Source: Lactifluus volemus
Lineage: Eukaryota > Basidiomycota > Agaricomycetes > Russulales > Russulaceae
Length of the DNA: 57,626 bases
Direction of reading: 5' to 3'
Assembly (NCBI GenBank): GCA_022376515.1
Contig: WTXI01000233.1
Span: forward strand, 1 to 57,626
Shown here: piece by piece, positions 11,188 to 22,103 of the stretch
Layout of the letters: each line of letters opens with the position of its first letter
How positions within the stretch are numbered: position 1 is the stretch's first letter
Notes under the pieces: generated by a model
Databases searched by the model: none
Seen by the model: the letters and a program-made list of their open reading frames with translations, nothing else
What the model was told of the DNA's origin: nothing
Position numbers and translations under genes: made by a program

Positions 11188-11811
11188 ATGGTTGCGCCTT
11201 CTCTGTTGGATGAGTTGGGCACTCGTGTCCCTTGCTTCGACCTGCCCTCACTTCAGGTTACAGCAAGATTGCTGGGAAGTCCACTCCTCATGTTCCTGTC
11301 TTTCTCAATAGCGAGGTCATCTACAAATTTTCATGGTTCACGGCCGCTTACTTGGCCTCCTGGAAGGGCTGGCCTCCAACTCAACTGCGATGTGTCCCTC
11401 TCGGATCTCGCGTTTTGGTCCCCTTCCATCCTTCAAGGTTTTGTTTGTCGTTTCCTTTTCTTCTCTTCTGCATCTCCTTTACCTCAGGACACTATTGTTT
11501 GGCTTCAAGCCCTCAGTGTCGCTTCGGAGATCGAATTTGCGTTCTCTCTCGCCGCCCCGGTGTTTACTGACAACCTCGATACTGTCCAGATATTTGGGTC
11601 ACTGCGTGCCAATTCTACACCCAATCCTATCCTTCTCCTTAGTTGCCAGCTCTTCACCCCCCCCCTTTTATATATATATATTTTATTACTCCGGGCAGGT
11701 CTAGGTCACTCCCTTGACTTACGCTGGGGTCGCCTCGATCATGTTGACTCAATCTTATCTTTCATTCTTGATATTCATAGTTTTGACTATGACCCAACTC
11801 ATATATTATAG
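11188..11811 (+). mobile_element. Decayed retroelement fragment with RNase H-like region
   Basis: A single 207-codon frame contains CDVSLSDLAFWSPS (about residues 67-80), TIVWLQALSVASEIEF (102-117) and VFTDNLDTVQIFGSLRAN (125-142). This order matches the RNase H region of basidiomycete reverse-transcriptase elements (first Asp in D-x-S; EAL helix; TDS/NTV strand with a second Asp). The helix Glu is Gln here (QAL). No reverse transcriptase, integrase or terminal repeats could be recognised around it, and the frame degenerates into low-complexity sequence after residue 150. It is interpreted as a dead remnant. Confidence 0.55.
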
Positions 11812-12002
11812 TTGATTGCGACTCTCGTTCGCAACAGTCGGCACGCAAGCGTATATTACGTGTCCTGTCTCCCTTCTCCCTCCTTCCCGATCACCTTTCT
11901 TGCCACTGGCACAAGGCTGATCGGTTTTTGAAGGGAACATCGCTCCCCACCCACGAATCCCCATCAACCCCAGGCCCTCTCTCCTTCAGCGTGATACCCC
12001 CC

Positions 12003-12085
12003 CACCAGTTCCAGCAGACGATGTTGAAATGAACATATACATCTCAACAAAGATCATTCACTGCTTTATGCTTTATGGACCTACC
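12003..12085 (+). pseudogene. Short remnant of Crinkler-like exon 1
   Basis: CCAGTTCCAGCAGACGAT at 12004-12021 also occurs in exon 1 of the gene at 731. The following bases (AACAAAGATCATTCACTGC...) resemble the segment encoding SKDYTALHAYIDGL after a deletion of roughly 80 bases. It is too short and too decayed to code. Confidence 0.6.
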
Positions 12086-12684
12086 ATACGAAAAGTACTG
12101 GTGTACCTGTTCCTCAGGGTTTTGTCCCCCGTATTTGTGATTTTCTTTCTACTTGTTGACAACAACCTGTGATGAAATGGGTTTATATTATATCTATCTA
12201 CTGCTCCGAGTTTTGATAGATTCATGTGTTCGCGAAAGTGTTCTGAGTCGTTCAATCCCGTTTAGCCCACGATGGACATTGGGTCATAATAGTCGAACAG
12301 AATAGTAAATCCATTGCACCTTAACACAGCCACAGGTCAATCCTATTACATGTCACGGGGATCAGGGCAATCGCTGAACCCGGTCGAGTGAATCCTGTAA
12401 CTAACACATCGCATCCATAGCGCTGACAAATTTCCAAAACATACTGTACCTAGAAGCACTCTTTGGACCACCGCAAAACCGGCAGCCTTGGCAGCTGACC
12501 TGTTTCGCCCGCCAATTCGTACTAAAGTCTACATCATCTACATCATACAAGTCAATCAGTACGTCCCTCGGAACGCAGTAAGTAAGAAAAAGGGAATAAT
12601 AATTCAAGGGAGTCGTCGACGCAGACGCGATCTTAACACTCTGCTCTCCGTAGGCTCATCTGAGGATATGGTCAGCTTGACATT
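12086..12684. other. Intergenic region, nothing recognised
   Basis: Sits between the transposon debris and the 3' end of the minus-strand membrane-protein gene. A possible donor (AGAG|GTCAGT near 12707) at the end of that gene could lead to a further exon here, but no convincing acceptor and coding segment was found. Confidence 0.35.
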
Positions 12685-13962
12685 TCATGAATTTCGTCCC
12701 GACTGACCTCTAGAAGTTGTTGTTTCAACGCGTCCTCTCGCCCTGGTATCCGCGGTCTCGTCTTCGGGCGATTTCTCACTCTCTTCTGTGCTTGATGGTG
12801 GACTCGACTCGCTCTTATTCCTAGCGGCTGCAACCCGCGCGATTGTTTCGCTTAATCCGGACCCGTACAGACGCAAGGCGCGGTTCGCGTGAAGTGCACA
12901 AAGCACAACGGCGCATACTGCCCGCGCGGCCTTAGCGTCAAGCGGGGCAACCACAGGCTGATTGTGAGAGCCACCCAGTTTCGCGGAAGCATCGGAGAGA
13001 GTGACAGTAGCGAGTCCAAAGGGGGAGAAGAAGACGAATAGGAGCGTGTGAAGGTAGGTAAAGAAGGGTTGGGCGTGCGTCAATGTGGCGTACAATCCCA
13101 CCACGAGCGGTGTAGCCCACAGATCTGTTGCGGCCCACCCATAAGGGAGTAATTCCGGGGGAGTAGTAATCCCCATTGGGGTCGGTCGCAAGAGGGAGAA
13201 AAGATTGGCGACGAAAGGTCCTCCATGCGGCATAATCTGGGACTTGCAATCAGCGACGGGGAGCTAGAAAGGTGGTTTGACACATACGAAGGCAGTCAGC
13301 AATAGGGTATATGAAGACGCTGCTACGTTGGGCTCGACATGTCCCGTAACCACTCTAGGGATCACATTGCACAACAGGATCATACGAAAGAGCGAGTGGG
13401 TTATGGTCAGGGCAAGCTCGGTATATAACGATGGGGTGGGGAGATTAGGCAATAGGTCGACGAGGGCCTGAGCACCTAGGTTTATCGCGGGACCTGTGCT
13501 AGACAGGAAAAATGAAGGTCGCAGGTCGAGCCAGGGTGCTATTGCAGGTTTGAATTAGGACGCGAACCGCAAAGAAAAGACGAAATTCGACCACATCAAA
13601 TCGACGCCTCGAAAGATGGTGGTAAATCGCGACGCACCAGCGATAGCTTCTCCACCATGAGCAACCACCAGAGTCGCGACGAAATCGCGAACGCGGCTGC
13701 GCGGCTCTAGTGGATCGACGGCGACCACCGCACGTTGAGCTTTCTCGCTGGGTTTCCCCGTCTTGGCTCCGTGACTGGCCGCGGCTATCTTAGCAAGGTG
13801 TTGTTCGTGGTACAACTCCCGTTGTTGACGGAGAACCACGGCAAGGCGTAATGCACCCGCGATTTCTAGAAGGGAGACATGAACGCCAAGCCACGCAAGC
13901 GGGGGGATAGGCTGGAGAGCGAGGTCATAAAAAGCAACGACGGGGCGGAGGAGGAAAAGCAT
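12685..13962 (-). CDS. Polytopic membrane protein, TRIC-like (copy 1)
   Basis: Three exons (13962-13638, 13538-13288, 13236-12685) give 375 aa. Conserved with the copy at 15875-17095 are FYDLALQPIPPLAWLG, RSRVRDF followed by GGEA, a segment ending SSYTLLLTAF, and PPELLPYGW plus ATLTHAQPFF. Intron positions and phases are identical in the two copies, and exon 2 is exactly 251 nt in both. Several hydrophobic helices are evident. The FGGE..G helix and the distribution of membrane segments loosely resemble trimeric intracellular cation (TRIC) channels of ER membranes; this assignment is tentative. The C-terminal tail is Ser/Glu-rich and diverges from the other copy. Confidence 0.75.
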
Positions 13963-14125
13963 AAGGGGGATTTGAAGAGAAGAGGGCGCGTTCAGGGCGA
14001 CGGAGGCGTGCCATATAAACCCAAGTTTTCACAGGGCCTCACCACGTGTCCAAAGTGGGAATAAGTGCGATATTATATCACACACATACAAAGCGATACT
14101 ACTGTATACTGGTACATTTACAGTG

Positions 14126-15715
14126 TTAGCTGTCTGGATCTGAATCTACGATAATAGCATCTGTCTCCCCTCCGCTTGCCATGGTTTGCCTCTTCAACTG
14201 TGGCTCAGATTCGGGTATCTCACTTTCGGCTAGTTCCGATGACATGGCCAGCGTGTCCCGGTCAGGAGACAATTTGGGCGATTCACGGCCGGGCTTCGTT
14301 CGAGCGCTTTGGACAAGTTTGTCAAACTCGGCTTTATTGGCGCGCTGTAGCAGGTTGCTCGTGTTTTAAGAAACAATCAATGAGAGGAGAAAGGAGGCGC
14401 GCACTCGGTGCTCAGTAATATCAATCTTCAAGGGGGCCTTTCTTGACCCTCGTCTGTCCTCTTCCCAACGCCGCATTTCAAGCCGGAGTTCCACAGGACG
14501 TTTACGCAGAGCGGAACTACGGTCGAGGTTTGCGTTATACAACGCAACCCACCTGGGGAGAACCCGATTGTCTTTAGTCAGAAGGATGGGTAACTAAGAA
14601 AGTGATAGTACTGACCGCTCGTGACGTACAATAAGTTGAGAACGATCGCCGGCAGTAGAAAGATCATGAGCGGCGAGTAGATCACGAATTTGCTTATCCT
14701 TCAGAACGGTGTAAGAGGCCTTGGGAACCGGCGTATCAACCTCTGCCTCCCTGTGATAAGTTCCAATGTAACGCCGTCAACGAGAAATTGAGAGTAACTT
14801 GGTACTCACTTCTCCTTCCCACTTCTCTTACCATCAAGAAGCCTCGACCACGCATCCTTCTGCCCGGACTTACTCAAAGATGACGACTTCCCACTAGAAA
14901 TATACTTTTGGCAATTGCTATCCAGGTGATCATTTATCCTTGCAGTGGATACAGCCTTCCCACAAATGGGGCATTCCGAGTCTGTGCTCGGATTCCCTTT
15001 GATAGATTTTTTGCGTAAGCGTGGCCTACAGGCACAGAAAAGTAACATTACCCTGCAATTGCTCGGACTCTTGCCCTACGTCATCGTCGGTGGGCCCGAC
15101 GGAGAGGCTATGTTGTTCTCTGGTTGTGCCGATAGGATCAAATGGAGCAGACCTTCCCTGGGGTGCATTTGACACTAGGCCAGAACCAACTTGGGTAGCG
15201 TGGGCGTTGGGTTTATGCCTCTTTGCAGGCCGTGGCGACCCTGAGGCTTCGATTGTAGCCTTATTGATGATGCCAAGGACGAACCGTCTACAAATAACGG
15301 CTCGCATCAAGCAACCCATACATGATTATCACACAATGCCCGGGGACGTGCCTTGCGTCTTTCCATGCTGTCACGGCTTCTTCCATTGCCGGATTTACCC
15401 TGAAGCTACTGATGGTGGTTTCGTTCCAACAGGTGGGACATACTGGCTTCTCATCAAGCTGGGTGCGTGCACACTGTAAGAGGAAGCGAGAGACAGTGAT
15501 AAAGCATTTGGGACAATGACTTTCACGCGTACTAGCGAGCAGAAACAATGACCACATGTGAGCACGACTGGTGCATCATAGAGCTCCTGGCAAATTTTAC
15601 AACGCAGTGCGCTGTCAAGGGCTCTAAGCCCCGGAGCTGTAGGTTGCGGTGGAAAATCTGTGGGGACTTGTATGTCTGCGCTATCGAGGAGTTCCTTTAA
15701 TTCGGTTTTGGGCAT
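14126..15715 (-). CDS. RAD18: E3 ubiquitin ligase RAD18 (post-replication repair)
   Basis: Seven exons (15715-15533, 15473-15352, 15287-15052, 14996-14810, 14750-14616, 14552-14405, 14344-14126) give 409 aa. An N-terminal C3HC4 RING (CKICQELY, CGHCFC, CPTCW) is followed by FRVNPAMEEAVTAWKDAR. A UBZ4 finger (CPICG...H...C) starts near residue 185, and a SAP domain (YTVLKDKQIRDLLAAHDLS) near residue 260. This order is diagnostic of RAD18, which with RAD6 monoubiquitinates PCNA at stalled forks in the nucleus. Intron 2 is GC-AG (CAAG|GCACGT). Intron 3 keeps frame only with the unusual acceptor ATCAAAG, preceded by a CTTAC branch site. A MluI cell-cycle box lies 42 bp before the ATG. The gene is divergent from the membrane-protein copy at 15875. 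Confidence 0.93.
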
Positions 15716-15756
15716 GGTAGTGTAATGAGTCGTTCAACTTGAAGTTCGTTTAATTA

Positions 15757-15762
15757 ACGCGT
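15757..15762. promoter_or_regulatory. MluI cell-cycle box (ACGCGT) before RAD18
   Basis: ACGCGT lies 42 bp upstream of the RAD18 start, and another CGCG core follows within 15 bp. In other fungi this hexamer is the MBF site of G1/S and DNA-repair genes; binding here is inferred. Confidence 0.45.
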
Positions 15763-15785
15763 CACTGTCGCGTTAAGTAACATGA

Positions 15786-15809
15786 CCATCCACGTGGCCA
15801 TCCACGTGG
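15786..15809. promoter_or_regulatory. Tandem 12-bp repeat with two CACGTG E-boxes
   Basis: CCATCCACGTGG occurs twice back to back with no mismatch, placing CACGTG at 15791 and 15803. It sits in the 159-bp gap between RAD18 and the divergent membrane-protein gene. It may be a bHLH-factor site for either gene. Confidence 0.45.
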
Positions 15810-15874
15810 CTACGTGCTCGCCTGCCGCCTGCCCCCGCAAGCAAGGTCGACCTCGAGGGTTGACATTGTCTGCC

Positions 15875-17095
15875 ATGTCTCCCCTTGTTGCCTCTATCAT
15901 CACCTTTTATGATTATGCCCTTCAGCCTCTATCTCCTCTTGCATGGTTAGGCGCTCCTCTCTCCCTCCTAGATATCGCGGGAGCCCTCCGCCTCGCTTTG
16001 ATTCTTCGTCAACTGCGTGGATTATACCATCAACAACATCTCGCCAAGATGTCAACATCAGGCCAGGTGAAGCTTGACCCTCTGGAGAAGCGCAGTCGTG
16101 TCCGTGATTTCGCGACAGCTCTTGTGATGGTTTTTGGTGGTGAGGCAGTCGTTGGTGCGTGGAGATATGGTATCATCTTAGAGGTCCGGTTGTTTCTCAT
16201 CATCCTTTTGCGTCTACTCCCTCAATAGCTCCTTGGCTCGACTTGCAACCCACTTTCATCCTCTCTAGTGCTTATCCCCTACTGTACTTAGGTGCCAGCG
16301 CACTCGTTGAATCCTTACCCACTGTTCCAGAGCTATCTCTGTTCACTGAACTGCCATTGTCGGCACTTGACGGGCTGACTCGCGCACTTCTCTTGTGCGA
16401 CTTCATCCCACGGATAATTACGACTCATACGTCTCCCGCTGTGTCAACATCGCCATACACGTTATTGCTAACGGCATTTGTACGCATTTGACTGAATATC
16501 GATTCTCCGAATTACTGACCGGAGATAGATCGCTGCCAATGCCGGTCCCTTCTTTGTCAACACTTTCTCTCTTCTACACCCGACTGCAATGACTGTGACG
16601 ACTCCTCCAGAGTTGCTGCCCTATGGTTGGACCGCGACTGATTTATGGGTCGCACCCCTCGTGACTGCCCTCTACGCTACCTTAACTCACGCCCAACCAT
16701 TCTTCGCCTATCTCCACACAATCCTATTCTCGTTCTTCTCCCCCCTCGGACTTGCACAACTATCATCTCCAGCTGCGACTCCTGGCGCCCATGTTGTAGT
16801 TGTTCCGCTGGACGCCAACTACGCCCGCGCTGTATGTGCTCTCGTACTTTCCGCGTTGTTCGGTCTGCGCACCTTGCGCGCATTCAATACCCAAGTCATG
16901 AAACCTGAACACCCTCATGACGCACATATTACGAGCGTGTCTATGCCTGTACTTAGTACCAGCGAGAGTCAGATTCTTGAGAAGGAACTGGCTGCACGCG
17001 TTGCGGGTGCTGGCAAGGGTGGACTCACTAGAATGAACTCTTCCCCAAGTCGTGAGTCGTCTCGCATTACCTCACCACAAACCCTCGATAGCTGA
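15875..17095 (+). CDS. Polytopic membrane protein, TRIC-like (copy 2)
   Basis: Three exons (15875-16154, 16229-16479, 16529-17095) give 365 aa. The ATG aligns with the start of copy 1; an in-frame upstream ATG at 15782 would add a poorly conserved extension spanning the E-box repeat. Shared motifs include FYDYALQPLSPLAWLGAP, GALRLALILRQLR, LEKRSRVRDF, APWLDLQPTFIL, LLLTAF, PPELLPYGW and YATLTHAQPFFAYLH. Six or seven hydrophobic segments are followed by a hydrophilic Ser/Glu tail. Weak architectural similarity to TRIC channels suggests an ER/SR-type cation channel, but no pore motif is certain. This copy and the inverted copy at 12685-13962 bracket RAD18. Confidence 0.78.
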
Positions 17096-17592
17096 ATATT
17101 CATATTCTCCAAGCGTCGAAGACGAGGAATATTTGATGATCTAGATTCCGATTCCGTCTTTACCCTCACCTCACATCCCATGCGTTCACCAAAACGGAGA
17201 GCAATTTAGTACACAATACCGTGATGATTCAAGCAAATTCCCCTGACTTCTCACCTTTGAAGGGCGTTCGACATAGCCTACGACTTTTTTTTGTCACCTA
17301 GATGCCTTATAGACCGGTGACTGAGACCACGACTGTTATAATATTCAAGTATCGGATACCACACTGGCATCTGGATGGTTTGTTCCCTGAACAGCCCAAA
17401 CTACAGCGGGGCGGTAGAGCCACGTTTTCACACGATAGTCCACTTCAACAACGGCAGTTTCAGCCTCTCATTCCAAGTCAAAGTGGTGCGAGCATGTGAC
17501 CGGCGACCTCATGCCTCTCTGTGGCGGAGTTGTGGTACATTGTTAGACACCCACTGTGAACTTGGTTAGGTGTGGCTTGCTAGCCATATTTT
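17096..17592. other. Intergenic region, nothing recognised
   Basis: Downstream of the membrane-protein gene. Short frames at 17302-17569 have no recognisable motif. Confidence 0.35.
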
Positions 17593-18576
17593 TTGTTCAT
17601 GCTTTTGCGTTGCCCCTTGTGGCAGGTCGACCGTTGGTACGCGGATGGCCGTATAAAACCGCGCAGACCCTCATGGTTCGTTTCCCACTTATCTACTCTG
17701 TCACTCCTTTACCTTGACATATCGAGTCGTAAAATGGTGCGTGGGCACATCATCTTCTCAATATCAAGTATACAACTCATCTCTCTCCAGCACTCTCCTT
17801 CAAACACCCTCGTTGGCAGTGCCATCGCGCGTGTGCCGGACAACTTTTGCATGTCCAAATCCCGATTAATCGTTTGTCCCATAGCATCACGTAATCCCGT
17901 CTCTATTTTCTGCCGGCGGATATCCCGTTTCGAAAAACCTCCAATTAACGAGACAACAGGAGCACGTAGAGGTCTGCGTGGGGTCCTCCAGATACATAAC
18001 GTGTTTGCTCCAGGCGACACGAGTGGGCAACCGTGCGCCGAGTTGTCCGTTTGGAGCCATAATCGAATAAAGTGCGCCAATATTGTGTGTACTCATCCCT
18101 CTCCCTCCGCCATTGCTTTTGGCACTAATACTTACGCGTCCCAGCGTCGCCCCGACGCGAGCGAAGGCGTTTTTCGAGTTAAGATGGACGACTCGCTTAC
18201 CCATGTCACGATCTTCCTTCCTAGTGATTTCCACGGTGTAGTCCGTCGATTGGGCCACTCAGGGGGGAGCATCTCTTGTTCACGCGCCGCGCTGATCCTC
18301 AAAGAGTCCGACAACTTGCGTTTCAGCGGCGTGGCGGACGGAACTGAAGATCAGGTTCTGGTACGCACTGAGAAGACGTTGCATATTTGCGTTGAAGGGG
18401 ATGACCCGCTCCTGCCTCGCACTGGCTGCACCCGCTGGCACGGCTCAAAGCACATGTGTCGTGAGCGAACCCCTACCGGTAAACCGGCACGTAAACACAA
18501 ACCACACATGAAAACAGTTGGACGTTGGACTATATTCAAAGTTAGATTAGCTGATAGAGAGTTAAATTCCCTTTAA
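17593..18576 (+). CDS. DUF7330-like family member, copy A (5' structure unresolved)
   Basis: A 327-codon open frame ends in a domain that recurs twice more in the window (22104-22553 and 25514-26369). A likely acceptor (CCCAG at 18144) begins the conserved exon [17 protein letters not shown], followed by [30 protein letters not shown] and [20 protein letters not shown]. The (I/V)T(I/L)(F/Y)(V/L)P.DF.G core is a predicted beta-rich domain seen in uncharacterised Agaricomycete proteins; the name DUF7330 is from memory and uncertain. The upstream part of the frame shows no conservation with copy C and may be intronic or decayed. Function unknown. Confidence 0.45.
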   Translation: MFMLLRCPLWQVDRWYADGRIKPRRPSWFVSHLSTLSLLYLDISSRKMVRGHIIFSISSIQLISLQHSPSNTLVGSAIARVPDNFCMSKSRLIVCPIASRNPVSIFCRRISRFEKPPINETTGARRGLRGVLQIHNVFAPGDTSGQPCAELSVWSHNRIKCANIVCTHPSPSAIAFGTNTYASQRRPDASEGVFRVKMDDSLTHVTIFLPSDFHGVVRRLGHSGGSISCSRAALILKESDNLRFSGVADGTEDQVLVRTEKTLHICVEGDDPLLPRTGCTRWHGSKHMCRERTPTGKPARKHKPHMKTVGRWTIFKVRLADRELNSL

Positions 18577-18629
18577 GTTTATATCAACATAAAACTGGAG
18601 TAATTTATGCAATCAAAGAGGTGACTTGT

Positions 18630-18780
18630 CGCCTTCGTTCTATGCTTCTTCTCCAGCGCCCGAGGTGTTGCGTTCCTAATTCCCTATGGCCTCATGTGAT
18701 GAATCCCACCGGAAGCGTTGGCTGCGAGAGAATGGGAAACATAGGCTGCTTACGCTTTAATAACAGACACATCTTCCCAA
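18630..18780 (+). pseudogene. 3' remnant of a Crinkler-like gene
   Basis: Matches the last exon of the gene at 731-3757 around 3640-3780, with shared words GATGAATCCCA/GACGAATCCCA, GGAAGCGTTGG and GCTTTAATA/GCTTCAATA. It includes the region of the stop codon. The frame is broken and nothing of the upstream domains is present. It lies directly upstream of CFD1. Confidence 0.75.
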
Positions 18781-18902
18781 TACAAGTCAATATTTCGTAC
18801 GAGTTTATCGTGTCTAGTAAGCTGCTACAAAAGGAATGTTATGCTCACGATAAGATGATCTCTTATCTCTGTAAATCATTAATCAGCAAGCAAAACCACA
18901 CC

Positions 18903-19859
18903 ATGGCCGCTGCCGCACCCGACACACCAGTTTTCAGACGATTAAATCGCATCAAGAACATCATCATCGTTTGTTCTGGAAAAGGCGGTGTTGGAAAATC
19001 TTCAGTCGTTGTACAGCTCGCTCTGTCTCTATACTCCTCATCTCCCAATGCACGAGTTGGCATTTTGGATGTTGATCTCACCGGTCCCTCGATTCCACGC
19101 ATGCTCGGTGTGGATGGACATGACGTTCATCAAAGCAGTGACGGTTGGGTGCCCATATATGCAGATTCGGGCCACGCGCGGCTTGCATGCATGAGCATCG
19201 GCTTTTTACTCAAGAAAAGAGGCGACTCGGTCGTGTGGAGAGGTCCCAAGAAGAATGCCATGATACGACAGTTTTTGAGTGATGTGCGCTGGGGAGAACT
19301 GGACTATCTGGTCATCGACACACCACCAGGTGAGCGTGCGCCTACTGGTCGAGTTGTATTGCGATGGTATGCCGACTACAAGTGTGCATCTTTTCAAGGA
19401 ACGTCTGATGAACACCTTTCGTTGCTGGAGCACATGAGTCCTGTGCACGATCGCCTTTCTGCTGTTATCGTCACGACGCCACAGGCCGTTGCCCTCATGG
19501 ATGCGATGAAATGCCTTTCGTTCACGCGCGCGGTAAACCTTCCCGTTCTCGGAATAGTGGAGAACATGAGCGGGTATGTGTGCCCGTGTTGCGGGGAGGT
19601 CAGTAACGTGTTCTCGACTGGGGGAGGGGAGGAAATGGCGCGTAAAGAGGGTATACGTTTTCTCGGTGCACTACCAGTCGACACGGAGCTCGTCGCATTG
19701 CTCGATGCCGCAGAGGTCGACCCAGAGGAGGGACCTGAAATACCTCATACAGCGCCCGGATTTGGGTTGGTCAAGCGATATCAAAAGACGCGATCGGCCG
19801 TGATATTTAAGAACGTAATAGATATGGTACTCGCGACATTAGCAGCTGTTGAACGATGA
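18903..19859 (+). CDS. CFD1: Cytosolic Fe-S cluster assembly factor CFD1 (NUBP2)
   Basis: Two exons (18903-19329, 19399-19859) give 295 aa of a MRP/NBP35-type P-loop ATPase. Visible motifs are the deviant Walker [65 protein letters not shown] and the C-terminal CPCC that, with NBP35, holds a bridging [4Fe-4S] cluster. The protein acts in the cytosol as scaffold for the CIA pathway. The 69-nt intron falls inside the PPGTSDEH motif; it is a multiple of three and has no stop, so an unspliced message would encode a 23-residue insertion. Splicing is strongly favoured by conservation. The in-frame codons upstream of 18903 belong to the Crinkler-like remnant and leader and are not needed. Confidence 0.95.
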   Translation: MAAAAPDTPVFRRLNRIKNIIIVCSGKGGVGKSSVVVQLALSLYSSSPNARVGILDVDLTGPSIPRMLGVDGHDVHQSSDGWVPIYADSGHARLACMSIGFLLKKRGDSVVWRGPKKNAMIRQFLSDVRWGELDYLVIDTPPGERAPTGRVVLRWYADYKCASFQGTSDEHLSLLEHMSPVHDRLSAVIVTTPQAVALMDAMKCLSFTRAVNLPVLGIVENMSGYVCPCCGEVSNVFSTGGGEEMARKEGIRFLGALPVDTELVALLDAAEVDPEEGPEIPHTAPGFGLVKRYQKTRSAVIFKNVIDMVLATLAAVER

Positions 19860-22103
19860 ATGACACAGTCGGGCGCGGCTCGAGTGTAGGATAGATGCCT
19901 TGATAACTGTACTGTATGACATATTTATAGTTGGATGATCCACTATATACGGTGCAAGCATACCTATCCTGTTCTCCAGAGGGCAACCAGCATAACCCTC
20001 AGTACGAACTCTGTCAAGCTCTAGCTTGAGTTCCGGGCGCTTCTGCGAGGGCTTGCAAAGGTTGGAGATGAGACGATCGGCCGCATGCCCCCCGAGGCTG
20101 TATGTCAGTCTAGATACATCACGAGGTCCATTTTGCACCCAAGCTGCCGGCTGGCTGTACATAGGGGCATACCTCATTCAGATATTCGGACGTTGGTTCG
20201 GGTTCCATTTCCATGGCGGACTCGGAAGGATTCCGAATCAGCGGTGCATGTACAACTTCGGGACGGGATGGGCTTCCCTTAGAGGCCCAGGCCTCTACTT
20301 ATCATGGTTCAACGTGTTGTCGAACATTACATACACAGCTCATCTGAGAAAGAATGGAATCAAAACGCACACGTGCTATCAAACACTCGGATCACAAACC
20401 GAATTGCGATCACGCACTAAGGGCTGTGATATATCGAGAATGGCGAAAGTGTCTGCCAATTCTTCAATACTAAACAGGAAGACGGAAGACATTCTACTTC
20501 GACTGGGATAACCACGGGGAAAATGTCCCTTCGGACTCCCTTGTCCAACAAAATAGCCAATCTATGACATAAGGGGCATTCAATACTAATACTATACGTA
20601 GCATGAAGATTAAATGCCCGTCGTGATCGTGAAGGCAGACTCGGAGACACGAATCACCCCGCCCGGGAGAACGGACAGCTGCTGCTGACGGCGATAACCT
20701 TGCTACACAGCACCAGCGCCGTTGCCCTTCGGTCGAGGCTAGAACTTGAATAAGCGCCGTTGATCTACCTCGCGTCGCGCCTGCCCGGAAGGACTTAAAG
20801 CTGTTCGTGTCGTACTTATCTGCATTCGCTAAATCCGGTTCTCCACAGTTGGCACACCCCTGATGGGGGAGTGTCCAGATCGAGACAGTTCTGTCGTTCC
20901 ACTGAACGGTGAATGTGAAGAACGCCTGGTGTTGACGACAGGCATGTCAACCAGCAAGGTAAGAGAGCGTCAGCAATGTAATGGACGGAAACAAGAAATA
21001 AAGGAAAGGGAACATGACGTACGATGCCAGTTTGATGGGTGGAAGTGATGGCGCTGTAATGTTGAGAAGCCGGGGGAAAGTCACCAAGCTATGCCTTGTT
21101 GGCAGTGATTATTCTCGGTTCGTGTTCCTTGAGCGGCATCATGTTCTGGAACGCGCTAGAGGGTATTACCTATTTGGACGACCCACACTCCGGACACGCC
21201 CGATGGCACCACTCAAAGGACGTGTGCCGTGTGCCCACTTCATCCGGTTTACTGGTGTGAACACACTGGCGTGCAAAATTACGATGACTTTCCTTGTATG
21301 TGCCAGTGAGTAGCGGTCCAAATCGTGCCACGTGACAGCCCAGGGTGCTTTGGGCCAAGTTATCTCCTCTGGGGGTACTGTCCAAGAAGCAATGGCTTAA
21401 TTTGGCCTTTCGTCACTAGTAAGTAGCCAATGGAGCATTGGCGATATTGCTCCCTAAATATATCCCCCAACTGCCATCCGATGCCTCCTGATCGTGGAGA
21501 CAAGGCGGGCTCGTCCACAATACTTTGTCGGAAGATGTGCCCATGGGGTGGTAGGATGCCCTTGCATTTTAACGAAGTCCCGAATCTCATATCCCGTAAG
21601 CTATAAGCTCACGACCAACGTATTTTGTGTCCCCCCTCTCAGTTTCTCTTCTTCCGAAAGCCCCCCCCCCCCTACTCTGGCCACCCTCGTAGAGCGAGCG
21701 CTGCAACTTGAATATGGCAGATCGAGTAAGGACATCTCAAAGGCAACTCGTCATGCTAATCATGGCTGCCATAGCGATCTTCTTTCCTGATGGAAGATGA
21801 CCTTGCAGCCTCACTCCAAGCCGGTTCTTTCCGTGCCAGGCTGCATCTCTCCAAACCCCTAAAGTTCAGCACACATTGGCACTGGCACAAGCGCACGAGA
21901 GTCTTGAAAACCTCGGCGCGCAACGCGAGGCCCGTGCATGGGGGAAACAGAGTCCAGAAGGACTTCCATAGTCCCGGGCACTGGCACGTGCACCTCTCGA
22001 ACCACGGCGGCGTCACCTGCGCAGAAATCGTATTGCTTCTTTTATCACCCCTCTAACATTTCTCAACAATCTGATTCCGTTGGGCTCATAGTATCGTACC
22101 GGC
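19860..22103. other. Gene-poor region with dispersed-repeat fragment
   Basis: Contains the second dispersed-repeat copy (20786-21048) and a C10 homopolymer near 21661. Open frames at 20026-20511 and 21494-22056 were examined; neither shows a recognisable domain or coherent exons. Confidence 0.4.
20786..21048 (+). repeat. Dispersed repeat, copy 2
   Basis: Partner of 4240-4515, same strand and same order of shared words. It lies about 2 kb downstream of the Crinkler-like 3' remnant at 18630-18780, with CFD1 between them. In copy 1 the repeat is only about 480 bp downstream of the intact gene. Confidence 0.75.

Noticed and set aside
18621..18902. In-frame upstream extension of CFD1 by 94 codons
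   Set aside because: Made of a Crinkler-like 3' remnant and leader; the family starts near [19 protein letters not shown].
21494..22056. Possible N-terminal exons of DUF7330-like copy B
   Set aside because: No similarity to the equivalent exons of copy C and no convincing splice path.
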